NCBI RefSeq assembly: GCF_001425165.1
Contig: NZ_LMDU01000001.1
Coordinates: 156,075-220,074 of the forward strand
From: Pelomonas sp. Root405
GTDB lineage: Bacteria > Pseudomonadota > Gammaproteobacteria > Burkholderiales > Burkholderiaceae_C
Direction: 5' to 3'
DNA: 64,000 bases
The position numbers and the translations under genes were made by a program. Below are positions 16,504-23,954 of the stretch, one piece after another. The notes under the pieces were generated by a model, which was given only the letters and a program-made list of their open reading frames with translations, was not told where the DNA came from and did no database searches. The stretch's first letter is position 1, and each line of letters starts with the position of its first letter.

Positions 16504-16872
16504 ATGCGCAACACCATCCACCAGCACTTCGTGGTGCATGCCTTGAAAGTCGCGTCGGTGCTCGTCGCAGGCCTGGCACTGCCCGCTCTGCCCGCGCTGG
16601 CGGCCGACGAAAGCGCGCAACTCGTCCTGGGGAAGAAGCTCTTCCTGCAGGGCGTCGTCCCGTCGTGCGCCGTGTGCCACACCTTGCAGGCCGCAGGTGC
16701 CGAGGGCGCCGTCGGCCCGGTCCTCGACGAGTTGAAGCCCGACGCCGGGCGGGTCGCGAAGGCGCTGCGCAACGGGCTGGGCCAGATGCCCTCGTACAAG
16801 GACAAGCTCACCGACGCAGAGATTGCGGCGCTGGCGCTCTACGTGTCGAAGGCCAGCGGGGGTGCCAAGTGA
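16504..16872 (+). CDS. sorB: Monohaem cytochrome c, SorB-like electron acceptor
   Basis: A 122-residue exported c-type cytochrome starting 2 bases after the sorA stop. A signal peptide of about 32 residues ends in ALAA. The haem motif is C55-A-V-C58-H59, and the distal ligand is probably M95 in GLGQMPSYKDKLTD. The size and position match the SorB subunit that accepts electrons from sulfite dehydrogenase and hands them to a terminal oxidase. It is the last gene of the sigma/anti-sigma/sorAB unit. Confidence 0.87.
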   Translation: MRNTIHQHFVVHALKVASVLVAGLALPALPALAADESAQLVLGKKLFLQGVVPSCAVCHTLQAAGAEGAVGPVLDELKPDAGRVAKALRNGLGQMPSYKDKLTDAEIAALALYVSKASGGAK

Positions 16873-17405
16873 AACTTCAGGTGGGTGGAATCTGTGGTGC
16901 ATCCCCACCGATAAAGGCTCGTCCGCGCGGGCCGCAAGACGCTGACTGGCACCGAAACGCAGGGCATCTTCATCGGTCGCCGCCGTCGGCAGCGACTGCT
17001 TCTCAACTCCTCGACAGACTGGATTGGGTCGAGAGCGCCATTCCGACGCTTCGAGCAGCAGACATTCCCGGCGCGAGTTGATGGCGACAGCCGGGACCAG
17101 CCAGGCTGGACGACCGCAGCACCCTCGACACCGGTCGTTCAAGCCGTCAAACGGCCAGATGCGCCAGCGACCGCTTCATGCCGGTCATCGTCAACTCGGC
17201 GGCTGACCGCCGATGACGGCAACCGCTGCGGAATTGATCTTCACCCTGGTCGCGGACTTCGGCTTTGGGCACATTGCTGCCCCACGACTGACTAATCCGA
17301 GCGGCAGCAGCCAGCCTGAATCTGACGTCGTGAAATCGGAGTCGTCTGACAGGGGCGCGAAGCGGCTCGGTCTACCTTCGGTTGTCCCCTTTACCGGAGC
17401 ACCCG
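16873..17405. other. Intergenic region, no gene recognised
   Basis: About 530 bases between the cytochrome c gene and the DUF3606 gene. Short frames occur on the plus strand but show no motif and no ribosome binding site. No hairpin followed by a T-run was found. Composition is slightly less GC-rich than the cluster to the left, so this may hold the left boundary of the next block. Confidence 0.4.
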
Positions 17406-17591
17406 ATGGCAGATGACAAGTCTCAGAGCGGCGGCCAGGACCGCAAGCGCATCAGCCTTTCAGAAGACTACGAGGTCCGCGACTGGGCCAAGAAGTTTGG
17501 CGTCACGGCTGACGAGCTGAAGGCGGCCGTCAAAGCTGTCGGAAACGAAGCGGCTGCCGTCGAGGCGCGCCTGAAGGGCAAGAAGGGCTGA
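17406..17591 (+). CDS. DUF3606 small protein
   Basis: A 61-residue protein matching DUF3606: DRKRISLSEDYEVRDWAKKF followed by GVTADELKAAVKAVG. The predicted fold is a short helical pair, and the function is unknown. GGAG lies 7 bases before the ATG at 17406, which decides this start. It lies 5 bases before ligD and is probably cotranscribed with it. Confidence 0.8.
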   Translation: MADDKSQSGGQDRKRISLSEDYEVRDWAKKFGVTADELKAAVKAVGNEAAAVEARLKGKKG

Positions 17592-17596
17592 CCTTC

Positions 17597-20212
17597 GTGG
17601 CGATCGCTCAGCGAGCGTCGCCGCGGCCCGCCAAGCCGGCCGCCAAGGCGACGGCCGCTACCCGGGGCAGGCAGCGCGCAAAGGAAGCTCCGCCCGATGT
17701 CCCGCTGGCGAAGTACAACGCCAAGCGCGATTTCAGCGGCACCGCCGAACCTGCGGGCAAGGTCGCGCGCCGAAAGGCGAAGGACGCGCTGCGCTTCGTC
17801 ATTCAGAAGCACTGGGCGTCCCGCCTTCACTACGACTTCCGGCTGGAGCTGGATGGCGTGATGGTTAGCTGGGCGGTGCCCAAGGGGCCCAGCTACGACC
17901 CGGCGGTCAAGCAGATGGCGATCCACGTTGAGGATCACCCTATCAGCTACAACTCCTTCGAGGGGGAGATCCCGAAGGGCCACTACGGCGCCGGCACGGT
18001 CATCATTTGGGACCGCGGCACCTGGACGCCGGTCGGCGATCCGCGTGAAGGGCTGGCCAAGGGCAAGTTGATCTTCCACCTGCACGGCGAAAAACTCGCG
18101 GGCCTTTGGGAGCTGGTCCGCATCTCCAAGCCAGGCGCAAAGAAACAGGACCAGTGGATCTTGTTCAAAAAGAAGGGCGACGCCTGGGCGCGTCCGCTCG
18201 CCGAATACGACGTCATCACCGCTTTGCCGGATAGCGTCGTCGAGCAGCCGCTTGGCCTGGTTGAAGAACGAGAGCCGCGCGTCCTCGCCGCCCCTTCAGA
18301 GAGCGGCGGCCCTGATCTGTCGCGCGCCAAGAAGGCCGCCATGCCGCTGAAGCTGGAGCCGCAACTTGCCACCCTGGCCGCCTCGGCGCCCAGCGGCGGC
18401 GATTGGCTCATCGAAAACAAATTTGATGGCTATCGCATGCTGGTGCGCATCGCCGGCGGCAAGGTGCAGCTCATCACCCGCAACGGCAACGACTGGACGG
18501 CGAAGCTCCGGCCGCTGGCGGACGAGCTGCAGCAGGTCGGCATCACGCAGGGCTGGCTCGACGGCGAGATCGCCGTCCTCAACGAGCACGGCCTGCCGGA
18601 CTTCAACCGGCTGCAGAACGCCATCGATAACGCGCGCACCAAGGACATCGCGATCTTCTTGTTCGACGTGCCTTTCCTGGGCGACACCGACCTGCGTGAC
18701 GTGCCCCTGCGCAGCCGCCGCAGCGTCCTCAAGAGCTTGCTGGAAGGTCGTATCACCGAACGGGTGCGTTTCAGCGAGGAGCTGCCTTCGTCACCCACCG
18801 AAGTGCTTGCCGCCGCCTGTCAGCTTGGCCTTGAAGGCGTGATGCTGAAGAATTCGGACTCACCGTACGTCTCGCGCCGCGCTGACAGCTGGCTCAAGCT
18901 GAAATGCCAGCGACGCCAAGAGTTTGTTGTCATCGGCTTCACCGACCGGGCCAACTCCACACGCGACGTTGGCGCGCTGCTGCTGGGCTACTACGAAGCC
19001 GGCAAGCTGCGCTACGCAGGGTCGGTCGGCACGGGCTGGGGCGCAGCCCAAGGCAGCGAGCTGTTTGACCAAGTGGCCAAGTTGGAGACGAAGACGCCGC
19101 CCGTCGACACGGCGGAGGTGGACCCCGGCCGCTGGTCCAAGCGGGCCAAGGGCACGGAGCGATGGGTGAAGCCAGAGATGGTTGTCGAAGTGGCGTTCGG
19201 CGAGTGGACGGCGGACGGCAAGGTTCGGCATGCGACCTTTCGGGGTGTGCGGACCGACAAAGACCCGCGCTCCATCGGTCGCGAGCAGTCGGCGCCGCCG
19301 CCGCCTGCCAAGCCGACCAAAGCGACGAAGCCGAAGACGGCGATCAAGATCTCCAACCCGGACCGCGTCATCGACCCATCGACCGGCCTCAAGAAGATCG
19401 ACCTGGTGCACTTCTACGAGAGCGTCGCTGATCGCATCCTGCCGCACCTGAAGGATCGCCCCGTGTCCCTGGTGCGAGCGCCGCAGGGCATCACCGGTCA
19501 GCTGTTCTTCCAGAAGCACTCCGACCAGGAGATCAAGGGGATCAGCAACCTCGATCCGGCACTGTGGCCAGGCCACGACTCGCTGATGTCGATCGACACG
19601 GTCGACGGGCTCATCAACGCGGCCCAGCTCAACGTCATCGAGTTCCATACGTGGAACTCGGTGACGAAGCGCATTGACCAGCCCGACCGGGTGATCTTCG
19701 ACCTGGACCCAGGCGAGGGCGTGTCCTGGCAGAACGTTCAGGAGGCAGCCGTCCTGACGAAGACGATGCTGGATGAGCTGGGTCTAAAGGCCTGGCTCAA
19801 GACCAGCGGCGGCAAGGGCTTGCATGTGGTGGTGCCGCTGGCGCCGAAGCTGGACTACGAGGTGGTCAAGGATTTCTCCCGGGCCGTCGTCGCGCACATG
19901 GCCAAGACCATCCCGCAGCGGTTCGTGGCCAAGAGTGGCGGCAGCAACCGTGTGGGCAAGATCTTCATCGACTACCTGCGCAACGGGCACGGGCAGACCA
20001 CGGCAGCAGCGTTCTCGGCGCGCGCCAGGCCGGGGATGGGGGTATCCGTGCCGATCAGCTGGGAGCAGCTGCCGTCGCTCAAAGGCGGGGCTCAATGGAC
20101 CATCGGCACTGCGCGTGAGTACCTGAGCTTCGAGAAGACCGATCCCTGGGCCGACTACTGGAAGGCCCGGAACACTCTGACCGCAGCCCGAAGGCTGCTC
20201 AAGGTGCCGTAA
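17597..20212 (+). CDS. ligD: ATP-dependent DNA ligase D (end-joining ligase)
   Basis: An 871-residue multifunctional end-joining ligase. The order is 3'-phosphoesterase, ligase, polymerase, as in Pseudomonas LigD. The phosphoesterase motif has H72, R76, H78, D80 and R82 (HWASRLHYDFR). The ligase nucleotidyl-transfer lysine is K275 in ENKFDGYR, with motif VIGFTDRA downstream. The polymerase domain begins near residue 583, and D702 and D704 lie in VIFDLDPGEG. It normally acts with a Ku homodimer at blunt double-strand breaks. No Ku gene is visible in this window. The start is GTG, with no strong Shine-Dalgarno. It looks intact. Confidence 0.93.
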   Translation: MAIAQRASPRPAKPAAKATAATRGRQRAKEAPPDVPLAKYNAKRDFSGTAEPAGKVARRKAKDALRFVIQKHWASRLHYDFRLELDGVMVSWAVPKGPSYDPAVKQMAIHVEDHPISYNSFEGEIPKGHYGAGTVIIWDRGTWTPVGDPREGLAKGKLIFHLHGEKLAGLWELVRISKPGAKKQDQWILFKKKGDAWARPLAEYDVITALPDSVVEQPLGLVEEREPRVLAAPSESGGPDLSRAKKAAMPLKLEPQLATLAASAPSGGDWLIENKFDGYRMLVRIAGGKVQLITRNGNDWTAKLRPLADELQQVGITQGWLDGEIAVLNEHGLPDFNRLQNAIDNARTKDIAIFLFDVPFLGDTDLRDVPLRSRRSVLKSLLEGRITERVRFSEELPSSPTEVLAAACQLGLEGVMLKNSDSPYVSRRADSWLKLKCQRRQEFVVIGFTDRANSTRDVGALLLGYYEAGKLRYAGSVGTGWGAAQGSELFDQVAKLETKTPPVDTAEVDPGRWSKRAKGTERWVKPEMVVEVAFGEWTADGKVRHATFRGVRTDKDPRSIGREQSAPPPPAKPTKATKPKTAIKISNPDRVIDPSTGLKKIDLVHFYESVADRILPHLKDRPVSLVRAPQGITGQLFFQKHSDQEIKGISNLDPALWPGHDSLMSIDTVDGLINAAQLNVIEFHTWNSVTKRIDQPDRVIFDLDPGEGVSWQNVQEAAVLTKTMLDELGLKAWLKTSGGKGLHVVVPLAPKLDYEVVKDFSRAVVAHMAKTIPQRFVAKSGGSNRVGKIFIDYLRNGHGQTTAAAFSARARPGMGVSVPISWEQLPSLKGGAQWTIGTAREYLSFEKTDPWADYWKARNTLTAARRLLKVP

Positions 20213-20216
20213 CAGG

Positions 20217-20348
20217 TCATCGGCGCCAAGTCCGGCCAGCCGCGACGGCGCACCCAGCCAGCAGGAGCAGGATCAGCGCGCCCATTGGATTGGTCTGCAG
20301 GGTCTCAACCATGCGGCAAGCCGCATCGATGACCGAGGTGATGTTCAA
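20217..20348 (-). CDS. Possible 43-residue single-pass membrane peptide
   Basis: A short frame convergent with ligD, starting with TTG and preceded by AAAGGA at a good distance. It encodes a 43-residue peptide with an amphipathic N-terminus and one hydrophobic stretch (MGALILLLLAGCAVAAG), ending in RTWRR. No family is recognised. The frame, spacing and topology are consistent with a small membrane protein, but a chance frame cannot be excluded. Confidence 0.3.
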   Translation of the reverse strand: MNITSVIDAACRMVETLQTNPMGALILLLLAGCAVAAGRTWRR

Positions 20349-20632
20349 TCGTCAGTCCTTTCTTCGTTGATGGCCAGGTTCGGCATCGACGCTGACCCTG
20401 GTTGCGATGCCCCCAGCCGGAAAACCCGTTGGCGGCGCGAACTCGTGCATTAGGGGTACCGAAACGAAGCCGCCGGCCCAGACACCCAGAGAAGCACCGT
20501 GAAAGCGCTCAGATCGAGCCAGCCTCAGGGGTCCGGATAGGTTCGGTTCAACCAAATTCTCCATGCCAACGCACCGTATAAGGTGTAGTCGTTAAAGGTG
20601 CGCGGTGAGCCAATCCGGGTCGGAATCGACCC

Positions 20633-20965
20633 GTGATGAGTCTCAAGACAACCACTCCAAAATTCGGCCAGGCGCTACGTGCCTTGCGGCTTGAGCGAGG
20701 ACTGTCGCAAGAAGACTTTTACGAGGTCTCGGGACGTACCCACCTCAGCCGCCTTGAGAACCAGGGCGCCAGCCCATCCCTCAAGAAGGTTGTGCAGCTG
20801 GCTCAAACCATGGGTGTGCATCCGTTGACCTTGCTGACGCTGTCGTTCTGCAACAAGGGCAACGCCGCTGAGGTCGACAAGGTGTTGTCCGCCGTCGGCG
20901 AGGAGATTGCCTCGTTCTCGAACCTGCGGCTGGGCACGCGCGAGAAGCACCGCCGGGTCACGTGA
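20633..20965 (+). CDS. XRE-family helix-turn-helix regulator
   Basis: A 110-residue protein with an N-terminal XRE/Cro-type helix-turn-helix at about residues 12-65: FGQALRALRLERGLSQEDFY, RTHLSRLENQGASPSLKKVV, MGVHPLTLLTLS. The start is GTG at 20633 or the next-codon ATG at 20636. The stop overlaps the start of a second XRE gene (GTGA), so the two regulators are made together. First of four small XRE-type genes within 1.3 kb. Confidence 0.8.
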   Translation: MMSLKTTTPKFGQALRALRLERGLSQEDFYEVSGRTHLSRLENQGASPSLKKVVQLAQTMGVHPLTLLTLSFCNKGNAAEVDKVLSAVGEEIASFSNLRLGTREKHRRVT

Positions 20966-21225
20966 ACCAGGGGTCAGCGCCGGTCGATGTTGCATTCGCC
21001 GCAGAGCTGGCGCAGCTCAGGCTTCACGCCGGACTGAGCCGGCGCGATCTTGCAGATGAAGTCGGCATCCAGCCTTGTGACGTAAGCCGAAGTGAAGCCG
21101 GTCAGCGCAGTGTCCATGTGGTCGAGCTGTTCTACTGGTGCCTAGCCTGCGGCTCCTCTCTCGATGTCTTTTTCGAGCGCATGGATCGGCGCCTGGCACT
21201 GGACATGAGCAAAACCCGCCACTGA
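20962..21225 (+). CDS. XRE-family helix-turn-helix regulator, coupled to the preceding one
   Basis: An 87-residue protein beginning with GTG overlapping the previous stop. The helix-turn-helix covers about residues 13-55: LAQLRLHAGLSRRDLADEVG, QPCDVSRSEAGQRSVHVVEL. The C-terminus is short (SLDVFFERMDRRLALDMSK). Convergent with the XRE gene at 21238-21564, 12 bases apart. Confidence 0.72.
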   Translation: MNQGSAPVDVAFAAELAQLRLHAGLSRRDLADEVGIQPCDVSRSEAGQRSVHVVELFYWCLACGSSLDVFFERMDRRLALDMSKTRH

Positions 21226-21237
21226 GTGGGGCCCATC

Positions 21238-21564
21238 TCACTTTGCGCCTGACGCACGTCGGCCTGTTGCGGCCCCCGCCGCCCGCTTGCGTGGCTGTGC
21301 GCGCAGACGGACGCTTCCAAGCCAGCGCAGCTCGTCGTCCAGCTCCTGCAGGAACTCCATAAAGCTGTAGTCCAGCGCTTCAATCCATTCACGAAGCTCG
21401 ATGACGTTGAGGGTGGTCGCGCCGCTCTCGACATAGCTGACCCAGCCCTGGCTGCGGCCAAGCAGGTTGCCGAGGTCGGCCTGCCGCAGTTGGCGCGACT
21501 CGCGCAGGCCCTTGAGCTTCTTCAGAAAGGCTTCGTTGTGGCGGCTGTACAGGGATTTGGACAT
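21238..21564 (-). CDS. XRE-family helix-turn-helix regulator
   Basis: A 108-residue protein with a helix-turn-helix at about residues 12-65 (FLKKLKGLRESRQLRQADLG, LLGRSQGWVSYVESG) and a basic, alanine-rich tail (RAQPRKRAAGAATGRRASGA). GAGAG lies upstream of the ATG. A 15-base repeat shared with a site near 22.0 kb lies 39 bases upstream of its start and is a candidate operator or promoter element. Confidence 0.75.
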   Translation of the reverse strand: MSKSLYSRHNEAFLKKLKGLRESRQLRQADLGNLLGRSQGWVSYVESGATTLNVIELREWIEALDYSFMEFLQELDDELRWLGSVRLRAQPRKRAAGAATGRRASGAK

Positions 21565-21601
21565 GGAATTCTCTCAGCGTCGCACCGTATCCCACCACTG
21601 T

Positions 21602-21624
21602 CCATATCAAGAATTTGCATATGG
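21602..21624. promoter_or_regulatory. 15-base repeat, copy 1, inside a dyad
   Basis: CATATCAAGAATTTG (21603-21617) recurs exactly at 22035-22049. In this copy the ends form a 6-base inverted repeat, CCATAT (21602-21607) and ATATGG (21619-21624). It lies upstream of the minus-strand XRE gene ending at 21238. On the minus strand the TTGATA it contains could be a -35 element. Confidence 0.5.
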
Positions 21625-21653
21625 CACGCACCCGGCCGCCTGGGATGTCACTC

Positions 21654-21923
21654 TTACTCGTCAGCTCCGAAGCGCGCAACGACTTCCTCTAATTTCGGCA
21701 TGCGGGCGGGTTCTAGGCGGATATTCAGTTGCAGAGCTGATAGCACCGCAAATAGCGAAGCCACTGAGGTGTCGTGACCAGATTCCAGACGGTAGATCAC
21801 GTCGCGCACCCTGCCAGCCTTCTCGGCGACCTCGGTGATGCTCATTCCGGCGGCCTGGCGGGCCTGCTTGAGCGCGGCCCCAAGGTCCGAAGAAAGCCGA
21901 ACAATGTCGTTCATAGACGACAT
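21654..21923 (-). CDS. XRE-family (HipB-like) regulator
   Basis: An 89-residue protein with a compact helix-turn-helix (LGAALKQARQAAGMSITEVA, KAGRVRDVIYRLESGHDTSV, LFAVLSALQLNIRLEP) resembling antitoxin-type XRE proteins such as HipB. No HipA-like kinase lies beside it. Its start codon falls inside a perfect 10-base inverted repeat, and a related palindrome lies 29 bases upstream, so it is probably autoregulated. It is divergent from the six-gene operon beginning at 22131. Confidence 0.75.
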   Translation of the reverse strand: MSSMNDIVRLSSDLGAALKQARQAAGMSITEVAEKAGRVRDVIYRLESGHDTSVASLFAVLSALQLNIRLEPARMPKLEEVVARFGADE

Positions 21924-21926
21924 TGT
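21901..21926. promoter_or_regulatory. Palindromic operator 1 over the HipB-like start codon
   Basis: Perfect 10-base arms, ACAATGTCGT (21901-21910) and ACGACATTGT (21917-21926), separated by 6 bases. The minus-strand ATG at 21923 lies within the right arm. The core TGTCGTTCA-n3-ACGACA is repeated at 21955-21974. Confidence 0.65.
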
Positions 21927-21954
21927 GGGAGATCGCTGTCGTGATGTGAATCAG

Positions 21955-21974
21955 TTGTCGTTCAAGAACGACAA
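21955..21974. promoter_or_regulatory. Palindromic operator 2, divergent region
   Basis: Arms TTGTCGTTC (21955-21963) and GAACGACAA (21966-21974) with two bases between. Fifteen of 18 core positions match operator 1. It lies in the region between the HipB-like gene and the rightward operon, where it could control both. Confidence 0.6.
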
Positions 21975-22034
21975 ATTCGTCCGGGTTGCTTGGACAGGAC
22001 ATCAGCCTGCGTGTCCCCCATAGCCCCTCATCGG

Positions 22035-22049
22035 CATATCAAGAATTTG
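22035..22049. promoter_or_regulatory. 15-base repeat, copy 2
   Basis: Exact second copy of CATATCAAGAATTTG, 432 bases from the first, 82 bases before the first gene of the rightward operon and about 110 bases upstream of the HipB-like gene. It reads TATC-n9-GATA here, close to but not matching the HipB operator format. Confidence 0.45.
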
Positions 22050-22130
22050 GATACGGCCTGGCCGTCTGAACAATCCGCCGGAGTTCAACAGTCCAGCCGG
22101 CGAACCCTCACTGTTCACCGCCAGAGCGTC

Positions 22131-22640
22131 ATGTTCGTTTCCCAGCCGGAGTATGAGTTTCCGTTCCCTCCTGACCTCGGCCCTCCAGGCTGCCAACAGT
22201 GGCGCGTTGTCGAGCTAACCTTGGACGCGCCGTGGTTCCTGGTGTCGGTGGAGATCTTCGACGCTGAGGATCCAGGTTGCAGCGTGACCCGCACGTTCTG
22301 TGTTGCGTGGGATTCCGACGTGGTGGAACTGCTCAGCACACTGGAACCTGATCGCGTGAAGGGCATCGTCTGCATGATGCCGGCTTGGCAGTCGCCGACA
22401 GGCCAATGGACGTCGCGCGAGATTCGTGAAGTGTGGCGTTGCAGGTCAGCCGCCGGCCACAGCGTGGAGCTTGCCGATACCGCAGGTGATAGGTTCGACT
22501 GCGGCCTGGTGCCCGACCATGAAGAGCCCATTGAGCATGAGCTGGTGCTGCGCATTGCCGTCACGCGGACGCGCCAGAGCTCCGGGTCCACAACTAACAA
22601 CCCGCTGCGCCGAACTAACGCACGCAAGAGCGGAGCGTGA
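22131..22640 (+). CDS. Unknown protein, first gene of overlapping operon
   Basis: A 169-residue protein counted from the ATG at 22131; the frame is open further upstream to 21990 without a better start. Predicted as mostly beta-strand (WRVVELTLDAPWFLVSVEIF, TRTFCVAWDSDVVELL) with a polar, basic C-terminus. No family recognised. Its stop overlaps the GTG of the HAD-domain gene by 4 bases. Third-position GC is lower than in the flanking core genes. Confidence 0.55.
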   Translation: MFVSQPEYEFPFPPDLGPPGCQQWRVVELTLDAPWFLVSVEIFDAEDPGCSVTRTFCVAWDSDVVELLSTLEPDRVKGIVCMMPAWQSPTGQWTSREIREVWRCRSAAGHSVELADTAGDRFDCGLVPDHEEPIEHELVLRIAVTRTRQSSGSTTNNPLRRTNARKSGA

Positions 22641-23281
22641 CCGTGGTCGAACCCGATATCAAGGTCGCCGACGCTGGCAGGTTCGGCACTGCCTTTCTCG
22701 ACATCGACGAAGTCCTGTGTATCGGCCAGCACGAGGCCTGTCTGAGCTTGTCTCGGACGCTTGCGCGCGACGAAACGCCAAGCCAGCACCAGTTGTCCGC
22801 TCTCTTCACGCCGGTCGCGCGCAACGCCCTGGCTGTGTCCCATCGTCGATCAGCAGGCATGAAATACGTGATCAGCAGCAACTGGCGCGAGCATTTCACC
22901 CGCGAACAGATGATGTGGGTCTTGAACGGAGGCGGCCTTCATTTCGTCGCGAACAACCTGCATGAGGGCGACGCCTGGCGGTGCGTTCCAAAACGGGTCT
23001 ATCGAGAGCGGCGAGCCGAGATCCTGCATTGGCTTGAAACCCATCACCAAGGTGAACCCTTTGTGGTGCTTGACGACCACCATAGCGCGGGGGAACTGGC
23101 CTTCGCCGATCCGTCCCCGGACAACCCACTGTTGGGTCGCGTCGTCCTTTGCACGCCTGGCATCGGTCTGACGATGGATCACGTGGACGCCATCGTCCAT
23201 GCGCTACAAAGGCCGGCACGCTCAATGCGGCAGGCCCATCACGCGGGTGCCAAGCCCACCGAGGAGAGGCTCCAGCCATGA
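22637..23281 (+). CDS. HAD-superfamily protein (Swiss-army-knife RNA repair type)
   Basis: A 214-residue HAD-fold protein. Motif I is FLDIDEVL with D22 and D24. Motif II corresponds to KYVISSNWREHF. The late acidic motif is PFVVLDDHH. This pattern matches the HAD domain found in Swiss-army-knife RNA repair proteins and small stand-alone relatives, which are predicted nucleic-acid end phosphatases. The start is GTG overlapping the previous stop, and the stop overlaps the next ATG. Substrate unknown. Confidence 0.7.
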   Translation: MTVVEPDIKVADAGRFGTAFLDIDEVLCIGQHEACLSLSRTLARDETPSQHQLSALFTPVARNALAVSHRRSAGMKYVISSNWREHFTREQMMWVLNGGGLHFVANNLHEGDAWRCVPKRVYRERRAEILHWLETHHQGEPFVVLDDHHSAGELAFADPSPDNPLLGRVVLCTPGIGLTMDHVDAIVHALQRPARSMRQAHHAGAKPTEERLQP

Positions 23282-23691
23282 GGAATGCCGACGACGCCGG
23301 CATTGCCTTCGACAACGAACGCGGCGCGCTGCCACCCGAGGAAGATCCGTGCGAGGTGCACTCATGGCGCCTGTTGAAAGCGCCGTCGGGCGAGCTTCAC
23401 CTGGGAACTCGCAGGGATCGCAAGACCAACCGTGCCGTCGTACGCCTGACGTCAGCTCTGGCTGGGTTCGACATAACGTCGCGGGCGGTCAAGACGACGT
23501 CCCGCCACCGCTGCATGCTGATGGCGCCGCCGAAAAGCCGCCCACTGGAGTGCATGGCAATCCGCAACGGCGCTGCACTGCTCGGGCTGTCCGGCGGCAT
23601 CGATATAAGTTCCCAGTTCTGGGCGCAGCTGCATCCAGCCGACTCGCTGCATCCGGCTCCAGGACCGACTTCACCGACCAAGCACCAATGA
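23278..23691 (+). CDS. Unknown protein, third gene of overlapping operon
   Basis: A 137-residue protein starting with an ATG that overlaps the HAD gene stop. The N-terminus is acidic (ADDAGIAFDNERGALPPEED). The centre (EVHSWRLLKAPSGELHLGTR, VVRLTSALAGFDITSRAVKT) looks like a small mixed alpha/beta unit. No family recognised. Its stop overlaps the next ATG by 4 bases. Coupling is the main argument that it is real. Confidence 0.6.
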   Translation: MRNADDAGIAFDNERGALPPEEDPCEVHSWRLLKAPSGELHLGTRRDRKTNRAVVRLTSALAGFDITSRAVKTTSRHRCMLMAPPKSRPLECMAIRNGAALLGLSGGIDISSQFWAQLHPADSLHPAPGPTSPTKHQ

Positions 23692-23954
23692 CATCCGCCA
23701 CCGACGCCTTCATCGCTGAAAAACGCGCTCTCCTGGACTGCCTGGAGCGCTTCGCAACCACTGCGGACTACCAGCGTCTGGTGGAAATCGTGGCGCCGCT
23801 GGCCGCGGGCGATCTGGAGCCCTGGCTCGCCGAGTGGCTGATCACCCGAGCGTTTGGGCTTGGAGAAAGGCCTATCGATATGGTTGTACGACCAGGCGGC
23901 ATGCAGGCGGTCGAGCAGCACTTGATGCAGATCGGCGCAGGTGGAGTGGGTTGA
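23688..23954 (+). CDS. Small protein with antitoxin-like C-terminus
   Basis: An 88-residue helical protein (FIAEKRALLDCLERFATTAD, YQRLVEIVAPLAAGDLEPWL). Its end, LGERPIDMVVRPGGMQAVEQ followed by HLMQIGAG, follows the spacing of the MbcA/ParS/Xre toxin-binding domain (Leu-Gly-x-x-Pro, then hydrophobics, Gly, and a final helix). The match is a pattern judgement, not a search result. ATG overlaps the previous stop, and its TGA overlaps the phosphoesterase ATG by one base. Confidence 0.55.
   Translation: MTSATDAFIAEKRALLDCLERFATTADYQRLVEIVAPLAAGDLEPWLAEWLITRAFGLGERPIDMVVRPGGMQAVEQHLMQIGAGGVG

Noticed and set aside
17213-17416. Small frame before the DUF3606 gene
   Set aside because: No ribosome binding site or protein-like pattern; the DUF3606 start at 17406 has GGAG and fits the family.
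22034-22054. HipB-type operator TATCC-N8-GGATA
   Set aside because: The sequence reads TATC-N9-GATA; spacing and inner bases differ, so it cannot be called a HipB site.
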